Counted from the first letter of the stretch, positions 35,319 to 44,089 are shown. The stretch is DNA of 64,000 nucleotides from Streptomyces caeruleatus (GCF_001514235.1 NZ_KQ948924.1:813832-877831); one strand, 5' to 3'. The notes: a model not told the origin generated them from the letters alone. A program made the numbers and translations.

Positions 35319-36425
35319 ATGGATCTCGCCTTCCTGAACCCACTGTACGAACACCCCGGGCCTTGGGCCTCCGTATACGTGGGCACCTCCCGGCACACGG
35401 AGGACACCCCGCACGAACGGCACCTGACGGCTCGGGCCCTGTCCCGGGAACTGGCCGGGCAGGGCGCCGACGACGCGACCTGCCGGGCCGTGCGGGGCGC
35501 GCTGGAGGAACTGGAACACTCGTCCGAACCGCACGGCCGCGCGATCTTCGCCCGAGCGGGTGAAGTGGTCCTCGACCCGGCGCTGGCCCGCGCCCCGCTG
35601 CGCGACAGCGCCCACTGGGCCCCGCTGCCGCACACCGCTCCGCTGCTGGAGCTGGCGGGCGAGGACCCGGTGTGTGTGGTGGTGTACGTGGACCGGCGGG
35701 GCGCCGCCTTCGAGCTGCGCACCGCTCTGGGCCGGCAGGACGTCGGTACGGTCACCGGCCGGCAGCATCCGATCCACCGGACCAGCACGGTCGACTGGTC
35801 CGAGCGGCACTTCCAGCTCAAGGTGGAGAACACCTGGGAGCACAACGCGGCCGAGATCGCCGACGCGCTCACCGTCTGCCAGGAGGAGACGCGGGCCGAC
35901 CTGCTGATCCTCGTGGGTGACGACCGGGAGCGGCGTTCGGTGCACGACCGGCTGCCGCGGCGGCTGCATGACCTCGTCGTCGAGGCCCCGCACGGCACGG
36001 GGAGCCGGCTGCTCGACGAGGACGTCGAACGGGCTCGTGAGGAGCATGTGCGGCAGCGGGCCGTGCGGGAGCTGGAGCGGTTCCTCGCGGCGCGGGAGCC
36101 TGGGGGCGAAGGGCGTGCCGGGGCGGTGGAGGGGGTGCCCGCGCTGGTCGAGGCGGCGCGTGAGCACCGGATCGACGAGCTGCTGATCCGGCCGGACGGT
36201 CCTGACGCGCACCGTGAGGTGTGGATCGGCGAGGATGCCGACCAGCTGGCGGTGCGGCGTACCGACCTCAAGATCCTCGGCGAACAGCACTCCTGGCCGG
36301 CCCGCGCCGACGACGCCCTGATCCGGTGCGCGGTCGCCACGGGTGCGGGGGCGCTGTCGGTGACCCCGGCCCCCGAGGACCAGACCCCCGCCGGCGGCCT
36401 GGGCGCCCTCCTACGCTGGCCCTGA
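35319..36425 (+). CDS. Bacterial/archaeal eRF1-family protein (Rv2629-like, baeRF2 type)
   Basis: A 368-residue protein resembling Mycobacterium tuberculosis Rv2629, a member of the bacterial eRF1-related (baeRF) group proposed to act on stalled ribosomes or in dormancy. Signature stretches: YEHPGPWASVYVGTSRHTED at the N-terminus, CVVVYVDRRGAAFELR, HPIHRTSTVDWSERHFQLKVEN, and DLLILVGDDRERRSVHDRLP. The eRF1 Gly-Gly-Gln tip is not evident. AGGAG precedes the ATG. The preceding promoter fits sigma-B, so it is probably part of the general stress response. Confidence 0.82.
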   Translation: MDLAFLNPLYEHPGPWASVYVGTSRHTEDTPHERHLTARALSRELAGQGADDATCRAVRGALEELEHSSEPHGRAIFARAGEVVLDPALARAPLRDSAHWAPLPHTAPLLELAGEDPVCVVVYVDRRGAAFELRTALGRQDVGTVTGRQHPIHRTSTVDWSERHFQLKVENTWEHNAAEIADALTVCQEETRADLLILVGDDRERRSVHDRLPRRLHDLVVEAPHGTGSRLLDEDVERAREEHVRQRAVRELERFLAAREPGGEGRAGAVEGVPALVEAAREHRIDELLIRPDGPDAHREVWIGEDADQLAVRRTDLKILGEQHSWPARADDALIRCAVATGAGALSVTPAPEDQTPAGGLGALLRWP

Positions 36426-36436
36426 CCCAAGCCTCC

Positions 36437-36540
36437 TTCGCCCCCGCCGCCCCTACCCGTCCCACCCCTGGGGGCTGCGCCCCCAGACCCCCGCTCTCGG
36501 CCCTCCGGGCCTTGTCCTCAAACGCCGGACGGGCTGAAAG
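36437..36540 (+). repeat. Dispersed repeat family B, copy 2
   Basis: Same block order as copy 1: CGCCCCTACCCGTCCC, a CTGGGGGCTGCGCCCCCAG hairpin, GGCCCTCCGGGCC, then AACGCCGGACGGGCTGAAAG. It is followed at once by an inverted copy (36545-36625). Confidence 0.9.
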
Positions 36541-36544
36541 ATCT

Positions 36545-36625
36545 AGCCTCTCCGGCGTTTGAGGAGCGGGGTCTGGGGCGGAGCCCCAGAAGGATGGGAC
36601 GGGTAGGGGCGGCGGGGGCGAAGAA
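36545..36625 (-). repeat. Dispersed repeat family B, copy 3 (inverted, shorter)
   Basis: Reads TCCGGCGTTTGAGGAGCGGG, a TCTGGGGCGGAGCCCCAGA hairpin, then GGGACGGGTAGGGGCGGCGG. With copy 2 it forms a large head-to-head inverted repeat filling the space between two convergent genes, a likely bidirectional terminator. Confidence 0.88.
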
Positions 36626-36626
36626 G

Positions 36627-38246
36627 CTAGCGCGCTCGCTCCACGCGCCGTTCGTCCCACACGGCCTCCGCCGTCTCCCGGACACGCCCGTCGCTGCCGA
36701 AGACGAGATACCGGTCGAAGGACCGCGCGAACCAGCGGTCGTGCGTGACGGCCAGCACCGTCCCCTCGAAGGCCTCCAGCCCTTCTTGAAGGGCCTCCGC
36801 GGACTCAAGGTCGAGGTTGTCGGTCGGCTCGTCGAGGAGGAGCGCGGTGACGCCCTCCAGTTCCAGCAGGAGGATCTGGAAGCGGGCCTGCTGCCCGCCG
36901 GAGAGCCGGTCGAAGGTCTGCTCGGCCTGGTGGGTGAGCTCGTAGCGCCGCAGCCGGGACATCGCCGCACCCCGGTCCTGGGCATGCTCCTTCCACAGGA
37001 TGTCGAGCAGCGTCCGCCCCATCAGCTCGGGATGCGCGTGCGTCTGAGCGAAGTGCCCGGGCACGACCCGCGCCCCCAGCTTCCACTCCCCCGTGTGCGC
37101 CACGTCCTCGCCGGCCAGCAACCGCAGGAAGTGCGACTTGCCGGAACCGTTGGAGCCGAGGACGGCGACACGTTCGCCGTAGAAGACCTCCAGGGAGAAC
37201 GGCTTCATCAGACCCGTCAGCTCAAGTCCTTCGCAGGTGACGGCCCGCACCCCGGTACGCCCGCCCTTCAACCGCATCCGGATGTCCTGCTCACGCGGCG
37301 GCTCCGGCGGCGGCCCCGCCTCCTCGAACTTGCGCAGCCGGGTCTGGGCGGCCCGGTACCGGGAGGCCAGATCGGCGCTGTTCTCGGCCGCTTGACGGAG
37401 CGTCAGCACCAGCTTCTTCAACTGGGCGTGCTTCTCGTCCCAGCGCTTGCGCAACTCCTCGAAACGGGCGAAGCGTTCACGCCGCGCGTCGTGGTAGGTC
37501 GCGAAGCCGCCGCCGTGCACCCAGGCGTCCGCACCGGCGGGCGAGGGTTCCACGGAGACGATCTTCTCGGCGGCGCGGGCGAGCAGTTCACGGTCGTGGG
37601 AGACGAAGAGGACCGTCTTACGGGTCTCCTTCAGCCGCTCCTCCAGCCACCGCTTGCCGGGCACGTCGAGGTAGTTGTCCGGCTCGTCGAGCAGCAGTAC
37701 CTCGTCGGTGCCCCGCAGCAACGCCTCCAGCACCAGCCGCTTCTGCTCACCGCCCGACAGGGTCCGCACCTGCCGCCACTGCGCCTTCTCGTACGGCACC
37801 CCGAGCGCGGCCGTGGTGCACATGTCCCACAGCGTCTCGGCCTCGTACCCGCGCACCTCGGCCCAGTCGGAGAGCGCCTGCGCGTACTTCAGCTGGGCCG
37901 CCTCGTCGTCGACGGTCATGATGCCGTGCTCGGCCACGTCCACGGCCTGCGCGGCCTGCCGGATACGGGGCGGCGCGACCGAGACCAGCAGATCGCGTAC
38001 GGTCGTCTCGTCCCGCACGGACCCCACGAACTGGCGCATCACCCCGAGTCCACCGCTCACGGTGACGTTGCCCCCGTGCGGTTTCAGCTCCCCGGAGATC
38101 AGCCGCAGCAGGGTCGTCTTCCCGGCCCCGTTGGGCCCGACGAGCGCCACGACGGCCCCTTCCCCCACCCGGAACGACACATCGCCGAGCAGCGCCCTCC
38201 CGTCGGGAAGGTAGTACTCGAGATGCGCGGCTTCCAGATGTCCCAT
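36627..38246 (-). CDS. ABC-F family ATPase (two ABC domains, no membrane domain)
   Basis: A 539-residue ABC-F protein. First domain: Walker A GPNGAGKT, signature LSGGEQKRL, Walker B LLLDEPDNYLD. Second domain: GSNGSGKS, LSGGQQARF, LLLDEPTDNLD. They are joined by a helical linker at about residues 245-310 (RFEELRKRWDEKHAQLKKLV). ABC-F proteins act at the ribosome in translation or antibiotic protection; this one resembles housekeeping Uup/EttA-like types more than a known resistance group, though that cannot be settled here. Family B repeats flank both ends of the gene. Confidence 0.93.
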   Translation of the reverse strand: MGHLEAAHLEYYLPDGRALLGDVSFRVGEGAVVALVGPNGAGKTTLLRLISGELKPHGGNVTVSGGLGVMRQFVGSVRDETTVRDLLVSVAPPRIRQAAQAVDVAEHGIMTVDDEAAQLKYAQALSDWAEVRGYEAETLWDMCTTAALGVPYEKAQWRQVRTLSGGEQKRLVLEALLRGTDEVLLLDEPDNYLDVPGKRWLEERLKETRKTVLFVSHDRELLARAAEKIVSVEPSPAGADAWVHGGGFATYHDARRERFARFEELRKRWDEKHAQLKKLVLTLRQAAENSADLASRYRAAQTRLRKFEEAGPPPEPPREQDIRMRLKGGRTGVRAVTCEGLELTGLMKPFSLEVFYGERVAVLGSNGSGKSHFLRLLAGEDVAHTGEWKLGARVVPGHFAQTHAHPELMGRTLLDILWKEHAQDRGAAMSRLRRYELTHQAEQTFDRLSGGQQARFQILLLELEGVTALLLDEPTDNLDLESAEALQEGLEAFEGTVLAVTHDRWFARSFDRYLVFGSDGRVRETAEAVWDERRVERAR

Positions 38247-38303
38247 AGGGCCGCATTCTGAGGTCGCAGCCCGTCACCGGGCAAACGCTTATCACAGGCA
38301 TTT

Positions 38304-38403
38304 TCAGCCCGTCCGGCGTTTGAGGACGAGGCCCGAAGGGCCGACAGCGGGGTTCTGGGGGCGCAGCCCCCAGGGACGGGACGGGTAGGGGCGGCGGGGG
38401 CGA
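38304..38403 (-). repeat. Dispersed repeat family B, copy 4
   Basis: TTCAGCCCGTCCGGCGTTTG, GAGGCCCGAAGGGCC, a CTGGGGGCGCAGCCCCCAG hairpin, then GGGACGGGTAGGGGCGGCGG. It lies between the ABC-F gene start and the phosphatase relic. Confidence 0.9.
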
Positions 38404-38408
38404 AAACC

Positions 38409-38624
38409 CTACTCGGGGTGCACCACCCGCCCCGTCGGCCCTGTCCGCGGCCTCAGACACCGCCGCGTCGTACCGCGAGCGCACCTCCGCCCCGCTCTCG
38501 CCTCCGGCATCCGCAGCCCCACGTCCCCGCCGAGCGCGGTGAGACCGGCGCCCGGAACAGCCGTGTGCAGGAGAAAGTCCACGTTGGCGGGCGTCTGGCC
38601 GTGGCGGACGAGGAGCAGGCGCAT
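38409..38624 (-). pseudogene. Truncated histidine-phosphatase (phosphoglycerate mutase-like) relic
   Basis: Starts MRLLLVRHGQTPANVDFLLH with the catalytic RHG motif of histidine phosphatases, followed by AVPGAGLTALG, then loses similarity and stops after 71 residues, where the family needs about 200. The end adjoins a family B repeat, which may mark the deletion junction. Non-functional as annotated. Confidence 0.65.
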
Positions 38625-38696
38625 CTACGGGTTCCTGCGTGTGTCGGTCACCGCCGGCCGGACAGCAATCGGCCACTTCAGGGTACCCAGCCCTGT

Positions 38697-40190
38697 ATGA
38701 GCCCAGACGTCGACCTCACCGTCCCGAAGCCCGGCCGGCACGCCCTGCGCGACCGGCTCCTCGCCCTCGACTCCCGGCTGTTCGAGTTCGCCGCCGAGCG
38801 GAACTGGCCGTACGCCGAGCCGGTCCTGCCGCGGCTGAGCCGCAGCGCGAACCACGGTGTGCTGTGGTTCGCGACGGCCGCCGTGATCGCCGCCAGCCGG
38901 ACCCCCAGGGCCCGCCGGGCCGCGGCCCGGGGCCTCGCCTCGCTGAGCGTGGCCTCGCTGACCATCAACACCGTGGGCAAGCGGTCGGTACGCCGTCCCC
39001 GTCCCGTCCTGGACCCGGTACCGCTGGGCCGCCAGCTGAAGCGGCAGCCGATCACCACGTCGTTCCCGTCGGGGCACGCGGCGTCGGCGGCCGCGTTCGC
39101 CACCGGAGTCGCGCTGGAGTCGCCCGCCTGGGGTCTGGCGGTGGCGCCGATCGCCTGGTCGGTCGCGCTGTCGCGGGTGTACACCGGCGTCCACTTCCCG
39201 AGCGATGTGGTGGCGGGCGCGGCGCTGGGCGCGGGTGCCGCGTTCGCCGTACGGGGCATGGTGCCGACGCGTGACCGGCTGGTGCCGCCGGCCCGGCCCC
39301 GTACGGACGTTCCGGCGCTGGAGGACGGGGACGGACTGGTCGTGGTGGCCAACAAGGGGTCGGGCAGCTCCGACCGGGTGCACGCGCTGCTGGACCTGCT
39401 GCCGCGCGCCGAGCTCGTCGAGTGCGAACCGGCGGACACCCGGGCCGAGTTGCGCAAGGCGGCGGCCCGGGCCCGGGTGCTCGGGGTGTGCGGCGGCGAC
39501 GGCACGGTCAACGCGGCCGCCGAGGTGGCCCTGGAGCACGAGCTGCCCCTCGCGGTGCTGCCCGGCGGCACGCTGAACCACTTCGCGTACGACCTGGGCG
39601 TGGAGGACGAGCGCGATCTGAGCCGGGCCCTCAAGCGGGGCGAGGCGGTGCGGGTGGACGTGGGCCGGTTCACCTGCGACGGGCGGCAGGGGGTGTTCCT
39701 GAACACGTGCAGCCTCGGCGTGTATCCGGAGCTGGTGCGCGAGCGGGACCGCTTCTCGTCCCGCGTCGGCGCCTGGCCGGCCGGGGTGCTCGCGGCGCTG
39801 CGTGTCCTGCGCCGCGACCGCCATCCGCTGCACGCCGAAGTCGCGGGCCGCGCACACCCGTTGTGGATGCTGTTCGCGGGGAACGGCACCTACCACCGGA
39901 TGGGCCTCGCCCCGGCCCGGCGCCTGAACCTCGCGGACGGCGTGCTCGACGTACGCGTCGTGCACGGCGGACGCCGGCCCGCGCTGCGTCTGCTCGCCGC
40001 CGCCGTGGCGGGCCCGCTGACCCGCTCGCCGGCCCATGCGGCGGTCCAGGTCGGCCGGCTGCACCTGTCCGGCGTCACCCCGGGCGCGCTCCTCGCGTAC
40101 GACGGCGAAGTCACCGAGGTGGGTGGCGATGTGACGCTGGAGAAGCTGCCGGAGGCGCTGACGGTCTACCGACCGCTACCCGGAGCCTGA
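38697..40190 (+). CDS. PAP2 phosphatase-diacylglycerol kinase fusion
   Basis: A 497-residue two-domain protein. N-terminal PAP2 domain: KRSVRRPRPVLD, SFPSGHAASAAAF and SRVYTGVHFPSDVVAG give the KxxxxxxRP, PSGH and SRxxxxxHxxxD motifs. C-terminal diacylglycerol kinase domain (about residues 210-490): ANKGSGSSD and VCGGDGTVNAAAEVALEHE with the GGDGT nucleotide site, then LPGGTLNHFAYDLG. It may interconvert phosphatidic acid and diacylglycerol or make an undecaprenyl/lipid phosphate. No good RBS precedes the ATG at 38697. Confidence 0.9.
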   Translation: MSPDVDLTVPKPGRHALRDRLLALDSRLFEFAAERNWPYAEPVLPRLSRSANHGVLWFATAAVIAASRTPRARRAAARGLASLSVASLTINTVGKRSVRRPRPVLDPVPLGRQLKRQPITTSFPSGHAASAAAFATGVALESPAWGLAVAPIAWSVALSRVYTGVHFPSDVVAGAALGAGAAFAVRGMVPTRDRLVPPARPRTDVPALEDGDGLVVVANKGSGSSDRVHALLDLLPRAELVECEPADTRAELRKAAARARVLGVCGGDGTVNAAAEVALEHELPLAVLPGGTLNHFAYDLGVEDERDLSRALKRGEAVRVDVGRFTCDGRQGVFLNTCSLGVYPELVRERDRFSSRVGAWPAGVLAALRVLRRDRHPLHAEVAGRAHPLWMLFAGNGTYHRMGLAPARRLNLADGVLDVRVVHGGRRPALRLLAAAVAGPLTRSPAHAAVQVGRLHLSGVTPGALLAYDGEVTEVGGDVTLEKLPEALTVYRPLPGA

Positions 40191-40216
40191 CACTCCGTCA
40201 GTCCGAATAGTAAAAC

Positions 40217-40228
40217 GGTGATCTCACC
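40217..40228. promoter_or_regulatory. Short inverted repeat upstream of a methyltransferase gene
   Basis: GGTGA-TC-TCACC, perfect 5-bp arms, 67 bases before the ATG at 40295, in a locally AT-rich patch after the previous stop. Candidate operator; unsupported otherwise. Confidence 0.25.
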
Positions 40229-40294
40229 ATTCGACATGCGGGCGTACCGTTTCGTCGTGCACCGCCCGGCAGGACGAAGACGAGGAGAACAGCC

Positions 40295-41140
40295 ATGTCG
40301 AAGGCCGACGAGAGCACATCGGAGAACGCGCGGGAGACCGCCGTCTACACCCACGGGCACCACGAGTCCGTGCTGCGCTCGCACACCTGGCGTACGGCCG
40401 CCAACTCGGCCGCCTACCTGCTCGGCTCCCTGAAGCCGCACATGCGGATCCTGGACGTCGGCTGCGGTCCGGGCACGATCACCGCCGACCTGGCCGCCCT
40501 GGTGCCCGACGGGCGGGTGACCGGTGTCGACCGGGCGCCGGAGATCCTGGAGCAGGCCCGGGCCACGGCGGCCGGCCGCGGTCTGACGAACGTCGACTTC
40601 GCGGTGGCCGACGTGCACGCCCTGGACTTCCCGGACGACACCTTCTGCGTCGTCCACGCCCACCAGGTGCTGCAGCACGTCGGCGACCCGGTGGGCGCGC
40701 TGCGCGAGATGAGGCGGGTGACGAAGCCCGGCGGGTTCGTCGCGGTCCGTGACTCGGACTACGCGGCCATGACCTGGTTTCCGGCGTCCCAGGGCATGGA
40801 CGCCTGGCTGGACCTGTACCGCCGGGTCGCCCGCGCCAACGGCGGTGAGCCGGACGCCGGGCGGCGGCTGAAGTCCTGGGCGCTGCGGGCGGGGCTCACG
40901 GACGTCGTGGCCACGTCGAGCACCTGGACGTTCTCGACGCCGGACGAGCGCGCCTGGTGGAGCGGGCTGTGGGCGGACCGCACGCTGGCCTCGGCGTATG
41001 CCGAGCGGGCCACGGAGGGCGGGCACGCGAGCGCGGAGCAGCTGAGGGCCGTGTCGGAGGCGTGGCGGGAGTGGGGCCGGCGGGAAGAAGGCTGGTTCAG
41101 TGTTCTGCACGGGGAGATTCTGTGCCGTAAAGATGCCTGA
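40295..41140 (+). CDS. Class I SAM-dependent methyltransferase (UbiE/MenG-like)
   Basis: A 281-residue methyltransferase. Motif I is RILDVGCGPGTITADLA (about residues 51-67), followed by VTGVDRAPEILEQAR, DVHALDFPDDTFCVVHAHQV and EMRRVTKPGGFVAVRDSDY. The C-terminal ~100 residues carry an all-helical substrate cap. GAGGAG precedes the ATG. Substrate unknown. It is followed 44 bases later by a small hydrophobic protein gene. Confidence 0.9.
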   Translation: MSKADESTSENARETAVYTHGHHESVLRSHTWRTAANSAAYLLGSLKPHMRILDVGCGPGTITADLAALVPDGRVTGVDRAPEILEQARATAAGRGLTNVDFAVADVHALDFPDDTFCVVHAHQVLQHVGDPVGALREMRRVTKPGGFVAVRDSDYAAMTWFPASQGMDAWLDLYRRVARANGGEPDAGRRLKSWALRAGLTDVVATSSTWTFSTPDERAWWSGLWADRTLASAYAERATEGGHASAEQLRAVSEAWREWGRREEGWFSVLHGEILCRKDA

Positions 41141-41184
41141 ATCGAGTTTTTCTGGAAACACGGTGAGCAGGAGGTCAAAAAACT

Positions 41185-41355
41185 ATGGTCCCTATTCTGC
41201 TCGTGCTGCTGCTGGCCCTGATTCTCTTCGGCGCCGGATTCGCACTGAAGGCGCTGTGGTGGATCGCGATCGTGGTTCTGGTGCTGTGGCTCCTGGGTTT
41301 CGTGATGCGCGGCACCACCGCGGCAGGAGGCCGGGGTCGCTGGTATCGATGGTGA
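41185..41355 (+). CDS. Very small hydrophobic membrane protein (56 aa)
   Basis: Begins MVPILLVLLLALILFGAGFA, continues LKALWWIAIVVLVLWLLGFV and ends in a Gly/Arg tail (RGTTAAGGRGRWYRW). Two closely spaced membrane helices, with the LFGAGF...LWWIA pattern typical of small hydrophobic stress proteins in actinobacteria. AGGAGG lies 12 bases before the ATG. It precedes the end of the gas-vesicle cluster, which is on the other strand. Confidence 0.72.
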   Translation: MVPILLVLLLALILFGAGFALKALWWIAIVVLVLWLLGFVMRGTTAAGGRGRWYRW

Positions 41356-41414
41356 GTCCGAGTTAGTTCCCACTCCCGGAAAAACGGAAAACCCCCGGGA
41401 AAAGCGTTCGTTTC

Positions 41415-41699
41415 TCACTCCCGGGGAAGCAACGGCCCCAGCGGCCCGAGGTCCAGGTTCAGGTCCTCGGGCCGCAGTCCGTACCGCTCACGCAGCTCGG
41501 TCATCCGGTCGTCCAGCAGCATCAGCGTGAGCCCGATCCGCTCCTCCTGCTCCTCGCTCAGATCGCCCGTGTCGAAGCGGCGCAGCGCCTGGCGCTCCAT
41601 GAGCTGGCGCAGCAGCTCCACGACGGTCAGGACGAGTTTCACGAGGTCGCGTTCCACGGTGTCGGGGTCGAGGTCCACTCGATTGCGGTGGGACGTCAC
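41415..41699 (-). CDS. gvpK: Gas vesicle protein GvpK
   Basis: A 94-residue GvpK: the pattern VERDLVKLVLTVVELLRQLMERQALRRFDTGDLSE followed by EERIGLTLMLLDDRMTELRE is the conserved family core. GvpK is needed for vesicle formation but is a minor component. The GTG overlaps the gvpS stop. It is the last gene of the minus-strand gvpOAFGYZJLSK cluster. Confidence 0.93.
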   Translation of the reverse strand: MTSHRNRVDLDPDTVERDLVKLVLTVVELLRQLMERQALRRFDTGDLSEEQEERIGLTLMLLDDRMTELRERYGLRPEDLNLDLGPLGPLLPRE

Positions 41700-41884
41700 G
41701 CCGGCTCCCCCCAGGGCGACGGGACCTGCTCGTTGACCGAGCTGATCAGTGCGTTCAGGTCGATACGGACGAGGTCGACGTCCGCGATCCGCAGGGTGAT
41801 GTCCCCGGTGACGACGACGCCCCCGGCGAGCAGCCGGTCGAGCAGGTCCACGAGGGCGATCTCGCGGCGTTCGACGACGGTCAC
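41696..41884 (-). CDS. gvpS: Gas vesicle protein GvpS (short GvpA-like)
   Basis: A 62-residue GvpA/J/M/S-superfamily protein: IALVDLLDRLLAGGVVVTGD then ITLRIADVDLVRIDLNALI, matching the amphipathic rib-forming core without the C-terminal extension. GGAGG precedes the GTG start. Overlaps gvpK downstream and gvpL upstream by 4 bases each. Confidence 0.9.
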   Translation of the reverse strand: MTVVERREIALVDLLDRLLAGGVVVTGDITLRIADVDLVRIDLNALISSVNEQVPSPWGEPA

Positions 41885-42684
41885 GGTTCCACCTCCGGTT
41901 CCTCCGCGAACTCCCCGGTGAAGGAATACGCCGCCCAGGGTCCGGTGAGTTCGACCCGGATTCCGGGGGCGTCGTCCTTCTCCCGGTCCACCAGTTCCAC
42001 GAATTCCTCGGAATCCCTGCGCGGCACCAGATAGGCGGCGTTCAGCATGTTCTGCCCGGAAGCGCCGGAAAGCGCGGCGCTCTGCGGGGCGTGCAGCCGG
42101 GAATCCTCGGCGAAAGCGGAGAGTGTTTCGTGCAGTCGGCCGGCGAAGGCGGCGGCTTTCTGCCATACGTCCTCACGTGCCCGCGTCTGCGTGCGGCGCT
42201 GCCGCAGATAGTCACGACCGGACGCGGCCGTACGCCCGGTCCCGCCGGCCGCCGCGCCCTCGCCCGGCCGGGCCGCCTCGGTGGGCTCCGGCTCGGCGTA
42301 CACCTTCACGCCCCACTCGACGCGCCCCTCCAGCCGGTCGAGGATGCGCCGGAAGTCGTCCTCGCGGGCCTCGATCATGGTCCGTACGCCGCTGTCGTCC
42401 CGGAAGACGGTGGCGAGCCGGAGCGGCAGCGGGGTGGTGACGACGGTGAGCGCGTCGATGACCGTCTGGTGGGCGCGGGCCGTGGCGGTGAGCCACTCCA
42501 TGTCCTCCAGGTGGGCGCGCAGCGGCTCCTCGGCGAAGTCCGTCTCGGGCACCGTACTGACGACGGCGATCAGGCCGTGGTGGGTCAGCTGCTTGGGCGG
42601 CGACCCGGCCACCCCCGTCAGCTGCCGCTGGAGGGCGGAGCGAAAGGGGCGGCAGATGGCGTAGACGTAACGCAGTCCGGTCAT
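41881..42684 (-). CDS. gvpL: Gas vesicle protein GvpL (GvpL/GvpF family)
   Basis: A 267-residue GvpL/GvpF-family protein: N-terminal RYVYAICRPF and LIAVVSTVPETDFAEEPLRA, middle VIDALTVVTTPLPLRLATVF, and C-terminal NAAYLVPRRDSEEFVELVDR with VELTGPWAAYSFTGEF. Members are minor structural or assembly proteins of the gas vesicle. Overlaps its neighbours at both ends. Confidence 0.93.
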   Translation of the reverse strand: MTGLRYVYAICRPFRSALQRQLTGVAGSPPKQLTHHGLIAVVSTVPETDFAEEPLRAHLEDMEWLTATARAHQTVIDALTVVTTPLPLRLATVFRDDSGVRTMIEAREDDFRRILDRLEGRVEWGVKVYAEPEPTEAARPGEGAAAGGTGRTAASGRDYLRQRRTQTRAREDVWQKAAAFAGRLHETLSAFAEDSRLHAPQSAALSGASGQNMLNAAYLVPRRDSEEFVELVDREKDDAPGIRVELTGPWAAYSFTGEFAEEPEVEP

Positions 42685-43007
42685 GAGGCCTCCTCCTGTC
42701 CCCGGGCGGGCTCCAGCTGGGCCAGGCGCTCGCGCAACTTGGCGTTCTCCCGGGTCAGTTCGTCACGGCGGGCGCGCGTCGAGAGCGCCGGGTCGTCCTC
42801 CCACCAGTCGATGCCCATCTCCTTCGCCTTGTCGACGGAGGCGACGATGAGCCGCAGCTTGATCGTGAGGAGTTCGATGTCGAGCAGGTTGATCCGGATG
42901 TCGCCGGCGATGACGACGCCCTTGTCGAGCACCCGCTCCAGGATGTCGGCGAGGTTGGCGCCGCTGTCGTGACCGTAGGGCTGGGGCAGCCGCCCGGGCG
43001 TCGTCAT
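42681..43007 (-). CDS. gvpJ: Gas vesicle protein GvpJ (GvpA-like with C-terminal coil)
   Basis: A 108-residue GvpA-superfamily protein: NLADILERVLDKGVVIAGDI and INLLDIELLTIKLRLIVASV, then a charged C-terminal helix (TRENAKLRERLAQLE) likely to form a coiled coil. GvpJ is thought to act at the vesicle tip/nucleation stage. ATGA overlap with gvpL. Confidence 0.92.
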   Translation of the reverse strand: MTTPGRLPQPYGHDSGANLADILERVLDKGVVIAGDIRINLLDIELLTIKLRLIVASVDKAKEMGIDWWEDDPALSTRARRDELTRENAKLRERLAQLEPARGQEEAS

Positions 43008-44089
43008 CGGCGGCTCCCGCCACCGGCGTACTCGGCCTCGTCCTCGGGCTCCTCCTCGGATTCCTCCTCGGCCTCGTACTCGGCGTCGGGCTCGGGCTCG
43101 TCGTCCGCGTACTCCTCCTCGCTGTCGTACTCGCCCTCCGGCTCCTCACCGTCCTCGTCCGCGTACTCCCCGTCGTCGTCCGGGTACTCACCGTTCTCGT
43201 CGTCCGCGTACGCGGCTTCTCCTTCTTCCTCCTCCCCTCCTTCGTACGCCTCCTCGTCCTCCTCCGCGACCGCGTCCTCGTGACTGCGGACGACCTCGCC
43301 GTCGCGGATCTCACCGCGCCAGCCGTCCTCGGCCTCTCCCTTGAGGGTGATGTAGCGGACGTAGTTCTTGAGGTCGAGCCGGGCGCGGCGGCCCTGGGCG
43401 CGCCAGAGGTTGCCGGTCTTCTCGAAGAGTCCCTTGGGGTAGTACTCGACGACGAGCAGGACGCGGGTGAGGTTGTCGGCGAGCCGGTGGAAGGAGACGA
43501 CGCCCTTCGTGGTGCCCTTGGCGCCCTCGGACGTCCAGGCGATGCGGTCGTCGGGCGTCTGCTCGGTGGTGTGCGCCTTCCAGCTGCGGTTGGACCAGAA
43601 CACCTTCAGCTGCCAGTCGGAGGTCGTGTCGTCGGCGCGGTTCGCGCTCTTCACGCCCTTCGCGAAGGTGCTGAAGTCCTGGTACTGGGTCCACTGGTCG
43701 TACGCGGTGCGCAGCGGGACGCCGACGTCGACGTACTCGAGGATGACGGTGGGCTTCTTGCCCGCCCCGCCCTTGCCGCCGCCCTTTGCGCCGACGAGGT
43801 TCTTCAGCGCCTCGGTCACGTTGTCCTTGGCGCGGGAGGCGCCGAGCTCCAGCGCGCTGCGCAGGGGCCCCTTGCCCTCGGCGAGCTTGCGGCCGCCGTC
43901 CAGGGCGAGCTGGGCGAATCCGGGGCTGTTGCCCTCGGCGATGTCGGTCAGCTTGACCGTGGCCTGCCCGAGTTTCTGGCCGGCGCCGGTCAGCAGCCGG
44001 GTGGCCTGGGCGGCGAGGTACTCGCGCAGTTCGGCCTTGAGCCGGTCGGCGGCCTCGCTGCGGGCCACGCCGCTGAGTGTCTCGTTCAT
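43004..44089 (-). CDS. gvpZ: Gas vesicle cluster protein GvpZ: SRPBCC domain with extremely acidic tail
   Basis: A 361-residue protein. Residues ~1-100 are helical; ~110-270 form an SRPBCC/polyketide-cyclase-like domain (VPLRTAYDQWTQYQDFSTFA, DDRIAWTSEGAKGTTKGVVSF); the last ~85 residues are almost entirely D, E, G, Y (for example EEEEGEAAYADDENGEYPDD). It is found in the gas-vesicle loci of Streptomyces. Its acidic tail is complementary in charge to the lysine-rich tail of GvpY, whose gene overlaps it upstream. Molecular role unknown. Confidence 0.88.
   Translation of the reverse strand: MNETLSGVARSEAADRLKAELREYLAAQATRLLTGAGQKLGQATVKLTDIAEGNSPGFAQLALDGGRKLAEGKGPLRSALELGASRAKDNVTEALKNLVGAKGGGKGGAGKKPTVILEYVDVGVPLRTAYDQWTQYQDFSTFAKGVKSANRADDTTSDWQLKVFWSNRSWKAHTTEQTPDDRIAWTSEGAKGTTKGVVSFHRLADNLTRVLLVVEYYPKGLFEKTGNLWRAQGRRARLDLKNYVRYITLKGEAEDGWRGEIRDGEVVRSHEDAVAEEDEEAYEGGEEEEGEAAYADDENGEYPDDDGEYADEDGEEPEGEYDSEEEYADDEPEPDAEYEAEEESEEEPEDEAEYAGGGSRR

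Noticed and set aside
39270..40190. The diacylglycerol kinase part of the PAP2 fusion as a separate gene
   Set aside because: The reading frame is continuous from the PAP2 domain and no internal RBS-start is convincing.
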